This document shows positions 9,278 to 19,061 of a DNA stretch of 64,000 nucleotides, in pieces; within the stretch, counting starts at the first letter, position 1, and every line of letters begins with the position of its first letter. The notes under the pieces were generated by a model. It was not told the origin of the DNA and ran no database searches. It was given only the letters and a program-made list of their open reading frames with translations. The stretch is from Staphylococcus caprae. Lineage in GTDB: Bacteria; Bacillota; Bacilli; Staphylococcales; Staphylococcaceae. The stretch covers positions 124,001 to 188,000 of the forward strand of contig NZ_PPRT01000028.1 in the NCBI RefSeq assembly GCF_002902725.1, read 5' to 3'. The position numbers and the translations under genes are program-made.

Positions 9278-10159
9278 TTAATGATCTCTATTATAAAATA
9301 AATCTACAATTTCCTTTAATTGAGCAGTGTCAAATTGTGATGGTAAACAATCTAGACAATATAATGCTTGTTTCATATGATAATCTAATTTATCTTCTGC
9401 GCCTTCTTTTCCTAACAATGAAACATAAGTGCTTTTATGATTCGTTTCGTCGCTTCCAACAGCTTTTCCAAGTTTTTCTTCATCACCATAAACATCTAAT
9501 AAATCATCTTTGATTTGGAACATCAGCCCTAAATGTTGACTAAATTTTTCTAAGTGATCAGATGTCTCTTGATCGACTTGAGCGATATCAACTGCAGCCA
9601 TTACTGCAAAAGTAAGTAACGCACCAGTCTTAGCTTTATGGATCGCTTCTAAAGTAGTTAAATCAACCGTTTTATTTTCACTTTGCATGTCTAGAGTTTG
9701 ACCGCCTACCATGCCTAGATGACCACTTGCCTTAGATAACCTTTGTACTAATTTGACTTTAACTTGATCTACAATTAATTCATCGTTAGAAACCAATTCA
9801 AAAGCTTTTGTTAGAAGTGCGTCTCCAGCTAATATTGCTTTCCATTCACCGTATACTTTGTGATTGGTTAGTTTACCGCGGCGATAGTCATCGTCATCCA
9901 TTGCAGGTAAATCATCGTGAATTAAGGAGTAAGTATGAATCATTTCAAGTGCTAAGGCACTTTGTACCCCTTTATCATAGTCACCTTTTAACATATTAAG
10001 TGTTAATAATAATAAAACGGGTCTAATTCTTTTGCCGCCTGCTTGAAGAGAGTACATCATGCTTTCTTCTAAATCAGTGTTTAATGATGAATTTTGAATT
10101 GACTGATTTAATTTAGTATTAATTTGTTCAATTAAATTATTCATTGTCGGCTTCTTCAT
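9278..10159 (-). CDS. ispA: Farnesyl diphosphate synthase (polyprenyl synthetase family)
   Basis: This prenyltransferase condenses dimethylallyl or geranyl diphosphate with isopentenyl diphosphate to give farnesyl diphosphate, the precursor of undecaprenyl phosphate, quinone side chains and staphyloxanthin-type carotenoids. Both aspartate-rich motifs are present: [17 protein letters not shown] (first) and [11 protein letters not shown] (second). The 293-residue length fits. The start at 10159 overlaps the end of xseB by 23 bases and agrees with the known S. aureus N-terminus as I remember it. The xseA-xseB-ispA order is conserved in Firmicutes and supports farnesyl over longer-chain synthases. 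Confidence 0.93.
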   Translation of the reverse strand: MKKPTMNNLIEQINTKLNQSIQNSSLNTDLEESMMYSLQAGGKRIRPVLLLLTLNMLKGDYDKGVQSALALEMIHTYSLIHDDLPAMDDDDYRRGKLTNHKVYGEWKAILAGDALLTKAFELVSNDELIVDQVKVKLVQRLSKASGHLGMVGGQTLDMQSENKTVDLTTLEAIHKAKTGALLTFAVMAAVDIAQVDQETSDHLEKFSQHLGLMFQIKDDLLDVYGDEEKLGKAVGSDETNHKSTYVSLLGKEGAEDKLDYHMKQALYCLDCLPSQFDTAQLKEIVDLFYNRDH

Positions 10160-10367
10160 TTTCTTGATCCTCAGCTTCTTCTTGCATTAATTTATTCACT
10201 TTCTTTTCAGCATCTTTTAAAGTTGAATCACAAGCAGTTGATAATTTCATTCCTCGTTGATATAAATCTAGTGACTCTTCTAAAGAGACAGTTTCATTAT
10301 CTAGTTTTTGAACAATGCTTTCTAATTCTTGCATCATTTCTTCAAAACTTTGCTTTTCTTTACTCAT
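10137..10367 (-). CDS. xseB: Exodeoxyribonuclease VII small subunit
   Basis: This acidic protein of 76 residues matches the XseB family, with [20 protein letters not shown] followed by the [13 protein letters not shown] motif that forms a helical hairpin binding the large subunit. Two consecutive ATG codons are possible starts; I prefer the second (10367), which sits seven bases after AGG of AAGGTG. It overlaps xseA by eight bases and ispA by 23. The C-terminal tail ([14 protein letters not shown]) is strongly acidic and probably disordered. Confidence 0.93.
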   Translation of the reverse strand: MSKEKQSFEEMMQELESIVQKLDNETVSLEESLDLYQRGMKLSTACDSTLKDAEKKVNKLMQEEAEDQENEEADNE

Positions 10368-11697
10368 CATTACACCTTACTTTCTTGACAATTGCGTCGA
10401 CATTTCCATCTTTCATTGTTAAAGAAATTGAATCATTTTCTGATAAATCATGTGTGCTTGTAACAACCTTATCATCTTTATTCACAATTGCATAACCACG
10501 TAACATTGTATTGGTAGGACTTAAATTATTGAGATTTTCAATTTTATTTTTTAAATCTGCTTTCATTTTGGATAAATCATTGTTTATTTTTTGAGACATT
10601 CGAGAACGAAGTTGTGAAATATTTTGTTTATCCTGGTTAATATGTTGGCTAAGTATTCTTAAATTAAAATTTTGTCTTAATAACTTAAGATGTTGGTGTT
10701 GTCTTTCAATGTTAGTGAGTGTGATTTGTTTCAGTTGCTTTTCCAAATCATCACGTTTTTGAATCTGTTGATCATACAATAAAGAAGGTTGTTTAAATTT
10801 ATAATAGGATGATAAATGACTTAACTGTTTCTTTTGTTGCTCAATGTATTGTTTGATAAATCGTGTCAACGAGAATTGATATTGCTTAATTTGTTGCATT
10901 AATTCATATTGATCAGGTGTTGCAATTACGGCGGCTTGAGTTGGTGTTGCCGCTCTGAAATCTGCCACAAAATCACTTAAAGTAAAGTCAGTTTCATGTC
11001 CTACAGCTGAAATGATTGGTGTAGTACATTGATAGATAGCTTTAACAACCTCTTCTTCATTGAAATTCCATAAATCCTCAATTGAACCGCCACCACGACC
11101 AACAATAATAGTATCTACATTTAGAGAGTCGGCATATTGAATTTTTTCGATGATATCTTCTTTAGCCTGAGTTCCTTGTACTAAGGTACTAATTTGAATT
11201 TGTTCCACTAAGGGATATCTACTGTTAATTGTAGAATGAATATCTCTAATTGCAGCACCAGTACTTGCAGTGAGTACAGCTATTTTCTTAGGAAACTTTG
11301 GTATAGGTTTTTTGATGTTATTATCAAAATATCCCTCTTTAGCAAGTTTCTTTTTGAGTTCTTCTAACTTTTGGTATAAGTTTCCTATTCCATCAAGTTG
11401 CATTTTATTCACATAAATTTGATAGTTACCTCTTCTCTCGTAAACAGAGACTCGAGCTTCCAATAGTACTTCGTCCCCCTCTTTGGGTTCGAAACCTAAT
11501 TTGGAAGCATTTCCTTTGAACATCATTGCACTAATCACAGACTCTTTATCTTTAACATTAAAGTATAAATGGCCACTTGAATGTTTCTTGAAATTTGAAA
11601 GTTCTCCTTTTAATAGAACAGATTGTAAATGAGGATCTTGATCAAATTTATATTTGATGTATTTAGTTAGAGTAGAAACACTTAAATATTCAGTCAT
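10360..11697 (-). CDS. xseA: Exodeoxyribonuclease VII large subunit
   Basis: The large, catalytic subunit of ExoVII degrades single-stranded DNA to oligonucleotides in either direction. An N-terminal OB-fold (about 1-100, with [17 protein letters not shown]) is followed by the catalytic domain containing [19 protein letters not shown] and [17 protein letters not shown], then a long coiled coil (about 265-400). I use the ATG at 11697 (445 residues), giving [15 protein letters not shown] as in related proteins; a GTG three codons earlier is possible. It lies 18 bases after nusB and belongs to the same transcript. Confidence 0.95.
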   Translation of the reverse strand: MTEYLSVSTLTKYIKYKFDQDPHLQSVLLKGELSNFKKHSSGHLYFNVKDKESVISAMMFKGNASKLGFEPKEGDEVLLEARVSVYERRGNYQIYVNKMQLDGIGNLYQKLEELKKKLAKEGYFDNNIKKPIPKFPKKIAVLTASTGAAIRDIHSTINSRYPLVEQIQISTLVQGTQAKEDIIEKIQYADSLNVDTIIVGRGGGSIEDLWNFNEEEVVKAIYQCTTPIISAVGHETDFTLSDFVADFRAATPTQAAVIATPDQYELMQQIKQYQFSLTRFIKQYIEQQKKQLSHLSSYYKFKQPSLLYDQQIQKRDDLEKQLKQITLTNIERQHQHLKLLRQNFNLRILSQHINQDKQNISQLRSRMSQKINNDLSKMKADLKNKIENLNNLSPTNTMLRGYAIVNKDDKVVTSTHDLSENDSISLTMKDGNVDAIVKKVRCNDE

Positions 11698-11715
11698 AAA
11701 TATCACTCATTTTAA

Positions 11716-12102
11716 TTAATTTATATTACTTAAAACACCATTGATAAATTTGTAGTGATCATCGTCGCTAAATTGTTTAGTTAGTTCTACAGCTTCGTTG
11801 ATAATCACTTTTTCCGGTGTGTCACTATGTAGCATTTCAAAAGTCGCCATTCTAAGAATAATGCGATCGGATTTAAGTAGACGTTCAATAGACCAATCTT
11901 TTAAATGTGGTTTAATTTTTTCATCTAAAACAGATTCATGGTCTTTAACACCTGTAACCAACCAATGAATAAAATCAAAATCTAATTCTGGATGATCATC
12001 TTTAATGAAATTAATTGCTTCAATAATTGTTAAATCTGTATCTTTCATTTCTAATTGAAATAAAGTTTGAAAAGCTTGAATTCTAGATTCTTTACGACTC
12101 AT
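11716..12102 (-). CDS. nusB: Transcription antitermination factor NusB
   Basis: This 128-residue all-helical protein starts [19 protein letters not shown], characteristic of NusB, and has the conserved [27 protein letters not shown] segment near the end. NusB binds boxA RNA with NusE (S10) in ribosomal RNA antitermination. It follows the Asp23-family gene after a gap of 212 bases containing repeat-like hairpins. The accB-accC-yqhY-nusB order matches B. subtilis. The ribosome binding site is GGAG just upstream. Confidence 0.95.
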   Translation of the reverse strand: MSRKESRIQAFQTLFQLEMKDTDLTIIEAINFIKDDHPELDFDFIHWLVTGVKDHESVLDEKIKPHLKDWSIERLLKSDRIILRMATFEMLHSDTPEKVIINEAVELTKQFSDDDHYKFINGVLSNIN

Positions 12103-12133
12103 ATTTTACTCCTTCAAACGTATTAATATAATT

Positions 12134-12300
12134 AATAAGGCTGGGACATCATTTATTATCTCAGCCTTATTTATATTGTGGCGAATATGTCTGAATTGAA
12201 AGTGTGCTTAAAGCGAGCTACACTCAATTCTAGCCATACTTGCCGTTGGATGTGGGATAACAAAATTAATTCTCCTATGTTATATTTCTGACCCACTTCC
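12134..12300 (-). repeat. Intergenic hairpin element between the Asp23-family gene and nusB
   Basis: The gap 12103-12314 holds two inverted repeats. One is AATAAGGCTG / CAGCCTTATT (arms 12134-12143 and 12162-12171), containing the GCTGGGACA string common in staphylococcal intergenic repeats. The other is a looser GTGGG...CCCAC pair (12252-12256 and 12292-12296) enclosing ATAACA and TGTTAT. Neither has a proper U-tail on the minus strand, so simple termination is doubtful. I read it as a member of a dispersed intergenic repeat family, possibly acting as an attenuator; that is inference. Confidence 0.4.
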
Positions 12301-12314
12301 GCATTAAAATTTAT

Positions 12315-12677
12315 TTATTTTTCTACAACGATTTGTGTAATATGAATGTTAATTTGATTTGGTTCAATTGCTGTCATAGTCGTTATTGAATTGAAAATTG
12401 AAGCTTGAATTTTCTTTGCCGTTTTAGATATATTCACGCCATGTTTGAGTGCACAGTATACATCTATATAAATACCATCATCTTTAGCTTCAATTTTTAC
12501 ATCTCTATAGAGGTTCTTTCGACTAATTTTTTCTAAATTTGTCTTTTTTAATTCAGCAAAATGGCCTGTAATTCCATCAACCTCTGATGTCGCAATACTT
12601 GCGATAACAGATAATACTTCGGGTGCAATTTCAATTTTTCCTAGATTAGATTGAGAATAATCTGCTACATTGACCAT
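12315..12677 (-). CDS. yqhY: Asp23/Gls24 family protein (YqhY-like)
   Basis: This 120-residue protein has the family pattern: GKIEIAPEVLSVIASIATSEVDGI near the N-terminus and YIDVYCALKHGVNI in the middle. It has no membrane segment or signal peptide. Asp23 itself is encoded elsewhere in staphylococci; this is the paralogue that sits between accC and nusB. In B. subtilis YqhY has been linked to control of acetyl-CoA carboxylase, and its position 11 bases after accC supports a link with fatty acid synthesis. The mechanism cannot be seen in the sequence. Confidence 0.88.
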   Translation of the reverse strand: MVNVADYSQSNLGKIEIAPEVLSVIASIATSEVDGITGHFAELKKTNLEKISRKNLYRDVKIEAKDDGIYIDVYCALKHGVNISKTAKKIQASIFNSITTMTAIEPNQINIHITQIVVEK

Positions 12678-12688
12678 TCTATAACCTC

Positions 12689-14047
12689 CTATGATTGATT
12701 ATCACTCATAATATTATATTTCTCTAAGAATTTAGTGTTAAATTCGCCACTTCTAAATATGTCATTATTTAAAAGTCTTAAATGGAATGGAATAGTTGTA
12801 TCTATCCCTAGTACTAAATATTCACTTAAAGCTCGAACACCAGTCATAATTGCTTCATCTCTCGTAGGTTCATGTACGATGAGTTTAGCTACCATAGAGT
12901 CATAATACGGTGGTATTGTGTAATTAGTATAACATGCTGATTCGATTCTTACTCCGAAACCACCTGGTGCTAGATACTGAGTGATTTTACCAGGTGAAGG
13001 CATAAAGTCTTTATATGGATTTTCAGCATTGATACGAAATTCTATTGCATGACCATTGATAGTAATTTCCTCTTGTTTAAATGGTAAAGCTTCACCCATA
13101 GCTACTTTTAATTGTAATTTAACTAAATCCACACCCGTAACCATTTCAGTAACTGGATGTTCTACTTGAATACGTGTGTTCATTTCCATGAAATAGAATT
13201 TATCATCATCAAGGTCATAAATAAATTCGATTGTACCAGCATTTTCATAATTGACAGCTTTTGCAGCTCTTACAGCAGCATTACCCATCTCTTGTCGTTT
13301 CTCTTCGCTAAGAATTGGAGAAGGTGCTTCTTCAACTAATTTTTGCATTCTACGTTGTATTGTACAATCACGTTCCCCTAAGTGAATGACGTTACCATAA
13401 CTATCTCCAATAATTTGTATTTCTATATGTCTAAAGTTTTCAATGAATTTCTCAAGATATAAACCACCATTACCGAAAGCAGTTTCAGCTTCTTGTTGGG
13501 TCATACGGTAGCCAGTTTCAAGTTCTTTTTCATCACGTGCCACGCGAATTCCTTTACCGCCGCCACCTGCAGTTGCTTTAATGATTACAGGATATCCAAT
13601 TTTTTTAGCGACTTTCTTAGCATCATCTATACTTTGAATAAGTCCTTCACTTCCTGGAACAACAGGAACGTTCGCTTTAATCATTTCTGCTTTAGCTACA
13701 TCTTTAATTCCCATTTTTTGGATAGATTGATAACTAGGTCCTATAAATTTAAGTTGACACGCTTCGCATAATTCTGCAAAGTCTCCATTTTCAGCTAAAA
13801 AGCCATAACCAGGATGGATACCATCACAGCCAGTAGAAGTTGCTATAGATAAGATGTTAGGTATATTCAAATAAGAATCTTTAGATAAAGTAGGTCCGAC
13901 GCAATAAGCTTCATCAGCAATTTGAGTATGTAATGCGTCTTTATCTCCTTCAGAATATATTGCTACTGTTTGAATACCTAAATCGTGAGCTGCACGAATA
14001 ATTCTAACAGCAATTTCACCACGATTAGCAATTAAAATCTTATTCAT
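12689..14047 (-). CDS. accC: Biotin carboxylase subunit of acetyl-CoA carboxylase
   Basis: AccC carboxylates the biotin on AccB using ATP and bicarbonate, the first half of malonyl-CoA synthesis. Visible hallmarks are the N-terminal [18 protein letters not shown], the glycine-rich ATP-binding loop [14 protein letters not shown], the [20 protein letters not shown] segment, and the active-site [15 protein letters not shown]. The length of 452 is normal. The ATG shares one base with the accB stop codon (TAATG), indicating translational coupling. Pyruvate carboxylase shares this domain, but the small size and the accB partner exclude it. Confidence 0.97.
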   Translation of the reverse strand: MNKILIANRGEIAVRIIRAAHDLGIQTVAIYSEGDKDALHTQIADEAYCVGPTLSKDSYLNIPNILSIATSTGCDGIHPGYGFLAENGDFAELCEACQLKFIGPSYQSIQKMGIKDVAKAEMIKANVPVVPGSEGLIQSIDDAKKVAKKIGYPVIIKATAGGGGKGIRVARDEKELETGYRMTQQEAETAFGNGGLYLEKFIENFRHIEIQIIGDSYGNVIHLGERDCTIQRRMQKLVEEAPSPILSEEKRQEMGNAAVRAAKAVNYENAGTIEFIYDLDDDKFYFMEMNTRIQVEHPVTEMVTGVDLVKLQLKVAMGEALPFKQEEITINGHAIEFRINAENPYKDFMPSPGKITQYLAPGGFGVRIESACYTNYTIPPYYDSMVAKLIVHEPTRDEAIMTGVRALSEYLVLGIDTTIPFHLRLLNNDIFRSGEFNTKFLEKYNIMSDNQS

Positions 14048-14520
14048 TATTTCACCTTAAATAACGGCTGGCCATACTCTACCATTTGTCCGTCTTCTAC
14101 TAAAATTTCTACGATTTCACCTGATGTTTCAGCTTGAATTTCATTGAATAATTTCATTGCTTCTAAAATACATACAGTTGAATCATTTGAAACTTTGTCC
14201 CCTACTTGAACATAAGCATCTTCTTCTGGTGATGGTGATTTATAGAATGTACCTACCATCGGTGCATTGATTGTTTCGTAATTATCACTAGCTGATTCTT
14301 GTGTATCATTCCCTGCATCAGCTGACACTTGAGGTTGTGGTGCCGCTTGTGGTTGAGCAATTTGTTGTGCTGGTTGTTGAGCAACTTGTGGCGTAATAAT
14401 TTCAGTTTCCTTTTCTTTTTTAAGATTTACTACGCTACCTTTATTATCCTCAATATTTATTTCTGTTAAGTTAGATTGATCAAGAATTTCAATTAATTCT
14501 TTTATTTCTTTAAAGTTCAT
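14047..14520 (-). CDS. accB: Biotin carboxyl carrier protein of acetyl-CoA carboxylase
   Basis: This is the biotin carrier of the acetyl-CoA carboxylase complex. It has an N-terminal helical segment, a Gln/Pro/Ala-rich flexible linker (about 45-80, with repeated PQ and QQ), and the C-terminal biotinyl domain with EAMKLFNEI, whose lysine K123 is the biotinylation site. I chose the ATG at 14520 (157 residues), preceded by AAGGAG ten bases upstream; an upstream in-frame start at 14550 would precede that ribosome binding site. It is the first gene of accB-accC-yqhY. Confidence 0.96.
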   Translation of the reverse strand: MNFKEIKELIEILDQSNLTEINIEDNKGSVVNLKKEKETEIITPQVAQQPAQQIAQPQAAPQPQVSADAGNDTQESASDNYETINAPMVGTFYKSPSPEEDAYVQVGDKVSNDSTVCILEAMKLFNEIQAETSGEIVEILVEDGQMVEYGQPLFKVK

Positions 14521-14662
14521 TTCGTACTGACTCCTTAGGTTTGTTTTCATCTACCCGTCTATTTTACTTGAGTAAATGACTCAATTCAAGCATGTTCATA
14601 CGATGACACATGGATAACTAGCATAATAACTTATGATTTTGGAAAAGGATAACCAAAATTAA

Positions 14663-14727
14663 AAGACTGAAGCATTTACGCATTAAATTATAAATATTAA
14701 AATAATGCGCATGATTTCTTCAGTCTT
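14663..14727 (-). terminator. Terminator of the argCJBD operon
   Basis: A 10-bp perfect inverted repeat AAGACTGAAG / CTTCAGTCTT (arms 14663-14672 and 14718-14727) encloses a second, weaker repeat (GCATTA near 14680 and TAATGC near 14704). On the minus strand it ends in TTTTAATTTTGG. It lies 44 bases after the argD stop codon and insulates accB from the arginine operon. Confidence 0.75.
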
Positions 14728-14770
14728 AAAGTATAAATGGGCAATTTCTTATTTATTGCATAACTCATAG

Positions 14771-15919
14771 TTATTGTTCTAAATCCAGTTCATTAAAACT
14801 TTCCTTAAGAATTGAAACGCCCTCTTCAATTTGTTCATATGTAATTGTTAAAGGTGGTAAAAGACGGATTACATTTGTGCCGGCAGTTAAAACAATTAAA
14901 CCTTTTGTTCTTGCTTTAGAAACTATTTCGTTTATATTGCATGTCGTTTCTATCCCTATCATTAATCCCTTTCCACGAATATCAGTTACACGTGGATAAT
15001 CGATGAAAACTTTATTTAAACAATTTAATAGATATTGACCTTTATGATAAACACTTTCTAGAAAATTTGAATCATTAACAATTTCTAGCGTTTTAAGTGC
15101 TGCCGCCATTGCTAGTCTATTGCCACCAAAAGTTGTACCATGGCTACCATAACCAAACGCGTCACTAATATTTCTTTTACCGAGTAGTGCACCTACAGGT
15201 ATGCCATTACCTAAACCTTTAGCTAAAGTGATGATATCAGGACTTATATCATAGTGCTCATACGCAAATAACTTTCCAGTTCTGCCTATACCTGTTTGAA
15301 TTTCATCTATAATCACTAGTATGTGATGTTGGTTACAAAATTCTACCAATTGCTGAATGAAGGTTTTGTTTGCAGGCCTTACACCAGATTCGCCCTGAAT
15401 AAGTTCGAGCATTACTGCTGCTGTATCCTTCGTGACTAAAGATTTAAATGAAGAGAAATTGTTGAATTCAGCAAATTTAAATCCTGGAACAACAGGTTCA
15501 AAATTTAATTTGATCGCATCTTGACCAGTAGCTGACATTGAACCATATGTACGTCCATGAAAAGATTGATGAAAAGCAATGATTTCAGTTTTGCCAGTCG
15601 TTTTTCGAGCAAGCTTAATCGCTGCTTCGTTTGCTTCAGTCCCACTATTACAAAAGAATGCCACATAGTCATCAGTTCTAATTAATTTTTCAGCAACTTT
15701 TTCTTGTAGCTGACTTTTGTAAATATTTGGCGAATGCCAAATGAGTTGTAATTGTTGTTCTACGGCTTCTTTTACATCTTCGTTAAATCCTAAATTGGTT
15801 ACGCCAATTCCTGATGAGAAATCAATATATGAACGACCAGTTTGATCGATTAACTCATTGCCATTTGCTTTAATAAATTCTATATTTGCACGCAAGTAAT
15901 TTTTAAATAGATAGCTCAT
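14771..15919 (-). CDS. argD: Acetylornithine aminotransferase
   Basis: This class-III PLP-dependent aminotransferase of 382 residues converts N-acetylglutamate semialdehyde to N-acetylornithine. The PLP lysine is in DIITLAKGLGNGIPVGA, and other family motifs include FCNSGTEANEAAIKLAR, FHGRTYGSMSATG and SHGTTFGGNRLA. Ornithine aminotransferase (RocD) is the closest alternative; position as the last gene of an argC-argJ-argB-argD operon favours ArgD. Its start overlaps the argB stop codon by four bases (ATGA), pointing to translational coupling. Confidence 0.92.
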   Translation of the reverse strand: MSYLFKNYLRANIEFIKANGNELIDQTGRSYIDFSSGIGVTNLGFNEDVKEAVEQQLQLIWHSPNIYKSQLQEKVAEKLIRTDDYVAFFCNSGTEANEAAIKLARKTTGKTEIIAFHQSFHGRTYGSMSATGQDAIKLNFEPVVPGFKFAEFNNFSSFKSLVTKDTAAVMLELIQGESGVRPANKTFIQQLVEFCNQHHILVIIDEIQTGIGRTGKLFAYEHYDISPDIITLAKGLGNGIPVGALLGKRNISDAFGYGSHGTTFGGNRLAMAAALKTLEIVNDSNFLESVYHKGQYLLNCLNKVFIDYPRVTDIRGKGLMIGIETTCNINEIVSKARTKGLIVLTAGTNVIRLLPPLTITYEQIEEGVSILKESFNELDLEQ

Positions 15920-16659
15920 TTTATATCACCTCTGATTATCGTACCTGATTTCAAGTTGTTACTAATCATCACCCGTGCTACACCTGATTGGACAGTATGG
16001 ATAGCACTTTCTACTTTCGGTATCATGCCACCTTTAATAATATTATCTCGAATTTCATCTTTTGCTTGATGGATTGTTAACGTATCTATGACGGAATTAT
16101 TATCAATTACTCCAGGTACATCAGTCATTAAGATGAGTTGTTCAGCTTTCAAAGTTATTGCTAATGAAGTTGCCAAATAATCGGCGTTAATATTTAACCA
16201 TTCATCTTTATCGTTGACGCCTAAACTTGCTAATACTGGAATTGCATTGTGAGAGGTGATTGTTTTGAGGATACCAACGTTAATTTCTTTTACTTTTCCA
16301 ACATATCCATACAAATCTTTATACAGAAATTGGGCTTTGACTAAGTCTTTTAAAATATCTGTACATTGAACGATATTTAAGTTGGTCGTTTTCAATTGAT
16401 GGATAAGTTGTTTGCCTACTTTATCCACTAAAGCGTGATAAATCAAAGGTAAGTCTTCTTTAGAAGTAATTCTAATGCCATTTACTTTATGAGTTATATG
16501 TTTATGTTCTTGAAGGGTTTGGCTAATCACTAAACCTCCTCCATGAACTATAATCATTTGCTTATTTTGTTCATGCCATTTTACAATTTGTTCTATAAAC
16601 TCCGAGTTCAAATTTTCAGTAGCTATACCTCCAATTTTTATGACTATAATATTCTTCAT
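15916..16659 (-). CDS. argB: Acetylglutamate kinase
   Basis: ArgB phosphorylates N-acetylglutamate, the second step of the acetylated ornithine pathway. The 247-residue amino-acid kinase fold shows IVIKIGGIATENL at the N-terminus, the HGGG loop that binds substrate (MIIVHGGGLVIS), and LILMTDVPGVIDNN with the ATP-site aspartate. The KGGMIPKVESAIHTVQSG segment near the C-terminus is also typical. It lacks the N-terminal extension found in arginine-inhibited ArgB hexamers, as expected where ArgJ recycles the acetyl group. It lies nine bases after argJ. Confidence 0.95.
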   Translation of the reverse strand: MKNIIVIKIGGIATENLNSEFIEQIVKWHEQNKQMIIVHGGGLVISQTLQEHKHITHKVNGIRITSKEDLPLIYHALVDKVGKQLIHQLKTTNLNIVQCTDILKDLVKAQFLYKDLYGYVGKVKEINVGILKTITSHNAIPVLASLGVNDKDEWLNINADYLATSLAITLKAEQLILMTDVPGVIDNNSVIDTLTIHQAKDEIRDNIIKGGMIPKVESAIHTVQSGVARVMISNNLKSGTIIRGDIK

Positions 16660-16668
16660 GTTGCCCTC

Positions 16669-17862
16669 CTATGTTGTATATAATGCATTAATTTTTACAT
16701 AATCATATGATAAGTCGCATCCCCAAGCTTTTCCCTCGCATTGACCACCATTGAGGTTCATATGTATAGTTACTTCATCCTTACTCATGATATCTTGCAT
16801 TTCTTCTTTGTCGAAATGGATTGGAGAAGATTTAGAAAGCACGGTAATGTTTCCTATTGCAATATCTATTTGATTAGGATTGAAAGTTGTGTCTGCGTAT
16901 CCTGCTGCAGCAATAATTCTTCCCCAATTAGGATCTTCGCCAAAAATAGCAGTCTTAACTAAGCTCGACCCTACGATACATTTAGCTATCATACGTGCTG
17001 ATTCTGAATTTTGTGCACCTGTGACATTGACTTCTATTAATTTGGTTGCGCCTTCCCCATCTTTTGCAATCTTTTTTGCTAAATCTTGCATAATATGAAA
17101 AAGCATAGCTTTAAACTTAGTATAGTCAGATGTGTTAGGTAAAATTTCTTTATTGTTTGTACATCCGTTTGACATGACAATGACCATATCATTTGTTGAG
17201 GTATCTCCATCTACAGTAATTTGATTAAATGTGATCTGTACGATTTCGCTAAGCGCTTGTTGAAGTGTTTGGGTAGATATGTTTGCGTCACAAGTAATGA
17301 ATGCTAGCATTGTAGCCATGTTTGGGTGTATCATTCCAGAACCTTTAGCAACACCTGCCATAGTCACGATATCTTTATCAAATGTTTCTGTAACAACACA
17401 CGTTTTTGTATCTTTATCAGTAGTTAATATTGATTTTGCGAAATCATCAGCATTACCGTTGATAACCAGTTTTGAAAAACCATTTTCAAGAATATTCATT
17501 GGCATCATTTCACCGATGACACCTGTAGAAGCTACACCGACGTATTCTTTTTTAATTTGTAGTTTTTCAGCAGCCCATTGTTGCATTGTATGAGCATCTT
17601 GTAGTCCCTGTTCACCAGTACACGAATTAGCTATTCCAGAGTTAACGACAATTGCTTGCATTTGACCTTCATTTTCAATACAAGATTGAGTTAAAATAAG
17701 AGGTGCCGCGATGACTTTATTAGTTGTAAAAACACCCGCAACATTGGCAGGGACTTCTGATACTATCCATCCAAAATCTAATTTCTTTCTTTTAAATCCT
17801 GCATGAAGTCCGTCGGCTGAGAAACCTAATGGACTAGCAATATTACCTTCAATCACTTTCAT
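16669..17862 (-). CDS. argJ: Bifunctional glutamate N-acetyltransferase / ornithine acetyltransferase
   Basis: ArgJ transfers acetyl groups from N-acetylornithine to glutamate, and in many bacteria also from acetyl-CoA to glutamate. The precursor cleaves itself into two chains before the nucleophilic threonine in KGSGMIHPNMATMLAF, which is intact here. Other motifs are the GVASTGVIGEMMP oxyanion region and DGDTSTNDM. The length of 397 is normal. No argA gene is visible nearby, so this enzyme may provide the first step as well. It lies 16 bases after argC. Confidence 0.95.
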   Translation of the reverse strand: MKVIEGNIASPLGFSADGLHAGFKRKKLDFGWIVSEVPANVAGVFTTNKVIAAPLILTQSCIENEGQMQAIVVNSGIANSCTGEQGLQDAHTMQQWAAEKLQIKKEYVGVASTGVIGEMMPMNILENGFSKLVINGNADDFAKSILTTDKDTKTCVVTETFDKDIVTMAGVAKGSGMIHPNMATMLAFITCDANISTQTLQQALSEIVQITFNQITVDGDTSTNDMVIVMSNGCTNNKEILPNTSDYTKFKAMLFHIMQDLAKKIAKDGEGATKLIEVNVTGAQNSESARMIAKCIVGSSLVKTAIFGEDPNWGRIIAAAGYADTTFNPNQIDIAIGNITVLSKSSPIHFDKEEMQDIMSKDEVTIHMNLNGGQCEGKAWGCDLSYDYVKINALYTT

Positions 17863-17878
17863 ATTTCATACCACCTAA

Positions 17879-18901
17879 CTATAGATAAAATGGAGAAGAT
17901 TCAAGACCTTCTGTTTCATTAAAGCCGTACATTAAATTTAAACTTTGTAGTGCTTGACCTGCTGCGCCTTTTATTAAATTATCAATAACAGAAACAATTG
18001 TGAGTACTTGTGTGTGTTTGTTATATTGAAAGCCAATATCTGTATAATTGGAACCAACAACATCATGTAATTCTGGAATTGATTCTTTAATTCTTACGAA
18101 AGGTTTGTCTTCGTATATTTTTAAATAAGCATTTCTAATGTCTTCCGGGTTGGAGTTTCTATTAAGTCGACAATAAATTGTTGCGACAATGCCTCGGTTA
18201 AGTGGTAATAAAGATGTAGAAAACTGAATATTCTGTATATTTGGATTAAAAATTTTTAACGCTTGAATAATCTCTGGGATGTGTTGGTGCGTATTTAACT
18301 TATATGTAGTGTAATTATTATTAACATTTACATAATGTGAGATGTTCGATAATGCTTTTCCTGCTCCAGACAATCCACTCTTTGCATCCACAATAATAGA
18401 ATCGATATCAATTAGGCGGTTTTTTATTAAAGGAATTAAAGCCAGTTCAGTTGCAGTCGCATAACATCCAGGATTTGCAATGAACTTTTGATGATTTAAG
18501 TCAGTAAATTCTGCTAAACCATAAACAAATTGAGTCTGAATGTCTTTGTCGACAGGTGTATTATGATACCAATTTTCATATATATCGGGACTTAAGCGAT
18601 GGTCCCCTGATAAATCAATGACAGGAAAATTTGCTTCTACAAAAGCTCGTGATAAGTTTTTAGCAACGCCACTTGGTGTAGCGAAAAATACTAAATCAGA
18701 TTGATTCATAATATAACTACTATTAAACGGTTCTATTTTTAAGTCACATATCCCTTTTAAATGTGGAAAGATATCGGAGATTGATTTACCAATCTCTTTA
18801 GTAGCATGAATCGAAGCAATAGTGATACGTGGATGATTGAGTGCTAAGCGTAATAGTTCTAAACCTGAATAACCTGTAATACCAACAATAGATATGTGCA
18901 T
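17879..18901 (-). CDS. argC: N-acetyl-gamma-glutamyl-phosphate reductase
   Basis: ArgC reduces N-acetylglutamyl phosphate with NADPH, the third step of ornithine synthesis. The 340-residue protein starts with a Rossmann segment, [16 protein letters not shown], and has the catalytic cysteine C146 in [11 protein letters not shown]. The KSGLSGAGK segment and the C-terminal [17 protein letters not shown] are also typical. It is the first gene of argCJBD, with a candidate ARG box and promoter directly upstream. The cluster lies between accB and efp, a site that I remember as empty in S. aureus. Confidence 0.95.
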   Translation of the reverse strand: MHISIVGITGYSGLELLRLALNHPRITIASIHATKEIGKSISDIFPHLKGICDLKIEPFNSSYIMNQSDLVFFATPSGVAKNLSRAFVEANFPVIDLSGDHRLSPDIYENWYHNTPVDKDIQTQFVYGLAEFTDLNHQKFIANPGCYATATELALIPLIKNRLIDIDSIIVDAKSGLSGAGKALSNISHYVNVNNNYTTYKLNTHQHIPEIIQALKIFNPNIQNIQFSTSLLPLNRGIVATIYCRLNRNSNPEDIRNAYLKIYEDKPFVRIKESIPELHDVVGSNYTDIGFQYNKHTQVLTIVSVIDNLIKGAAGQALQSLNLMYGFNETEGLESSPFYL

Positions 18902-18924
18902 ATTTAAACCCCTTTATGTATTAT

Positions 18925-18960
18925 TATGTAATATTATACATATATTATACTATTTTACAA
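18925..18960 (-). promoter_or_regulatory. argC promoter with overlapping ARG box
   Basis: The minus strand carries TTGTAA (18955-18960), a 16-base spacer and TATAAT (18933-18938), a good SigA promoter. The 18-bp near-palindrome TATGTAATATTATACATA (18925-18942) covers the -10 element and matches the ArgR operator pattern with one mismatch. A second, weaker match overlaps it at 18915-18932. The arrangement fits arginine-dependent repression by ArgR. Sequence match is direct; function is inferred. Confidence 0.6.
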
Positions 18961-18993
18961 CGTTAAAATTGAATGAATATACATCACAAAAGA

Positions 18994-19038
18994 AACCCCT
19001 AAAGTATACTACATCTATGGATGCAGCCTTTAGGGGTT
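18994..19038 (-). terminator. Terminator of the M24 peptidase-efp transcript
   Basis: An 11-bp perfect inverted repeat AACCCCTAAAG / CTTTAGGGGTT (arms 18994-19004 and 19028-19038) is followed on the minus strand by TCTTTTGTG. It lies about 23 bases after the efp stop codon and upstream of the argC promoter. Confidence 0.85.
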
Positions 19039-19061
19039 GGAAAATTATAAAGTATTAAAAG

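Noticed and set aside
14771-15919. Ornithine aminotransferase (RocD) as the identity of the argD gene
   Set aside because: The fold cannot fully separate the two, but the operon with argC, argJ and argB and the ARG box point to biosynthesis, so acetylornithine aminotransferase is preferred.
16741-17593. Three plus-strand open frames of 72-104 codons opposite argJ
   Set aside because: They lie wholly inside argJ, on the opposite strand, without ribosome binding sites or recognisable domains. They are best explained as codon-usage shadows of a long, well-supported gene. The same applies to similar antisense frames over recN, lpdA, nfeD and others.
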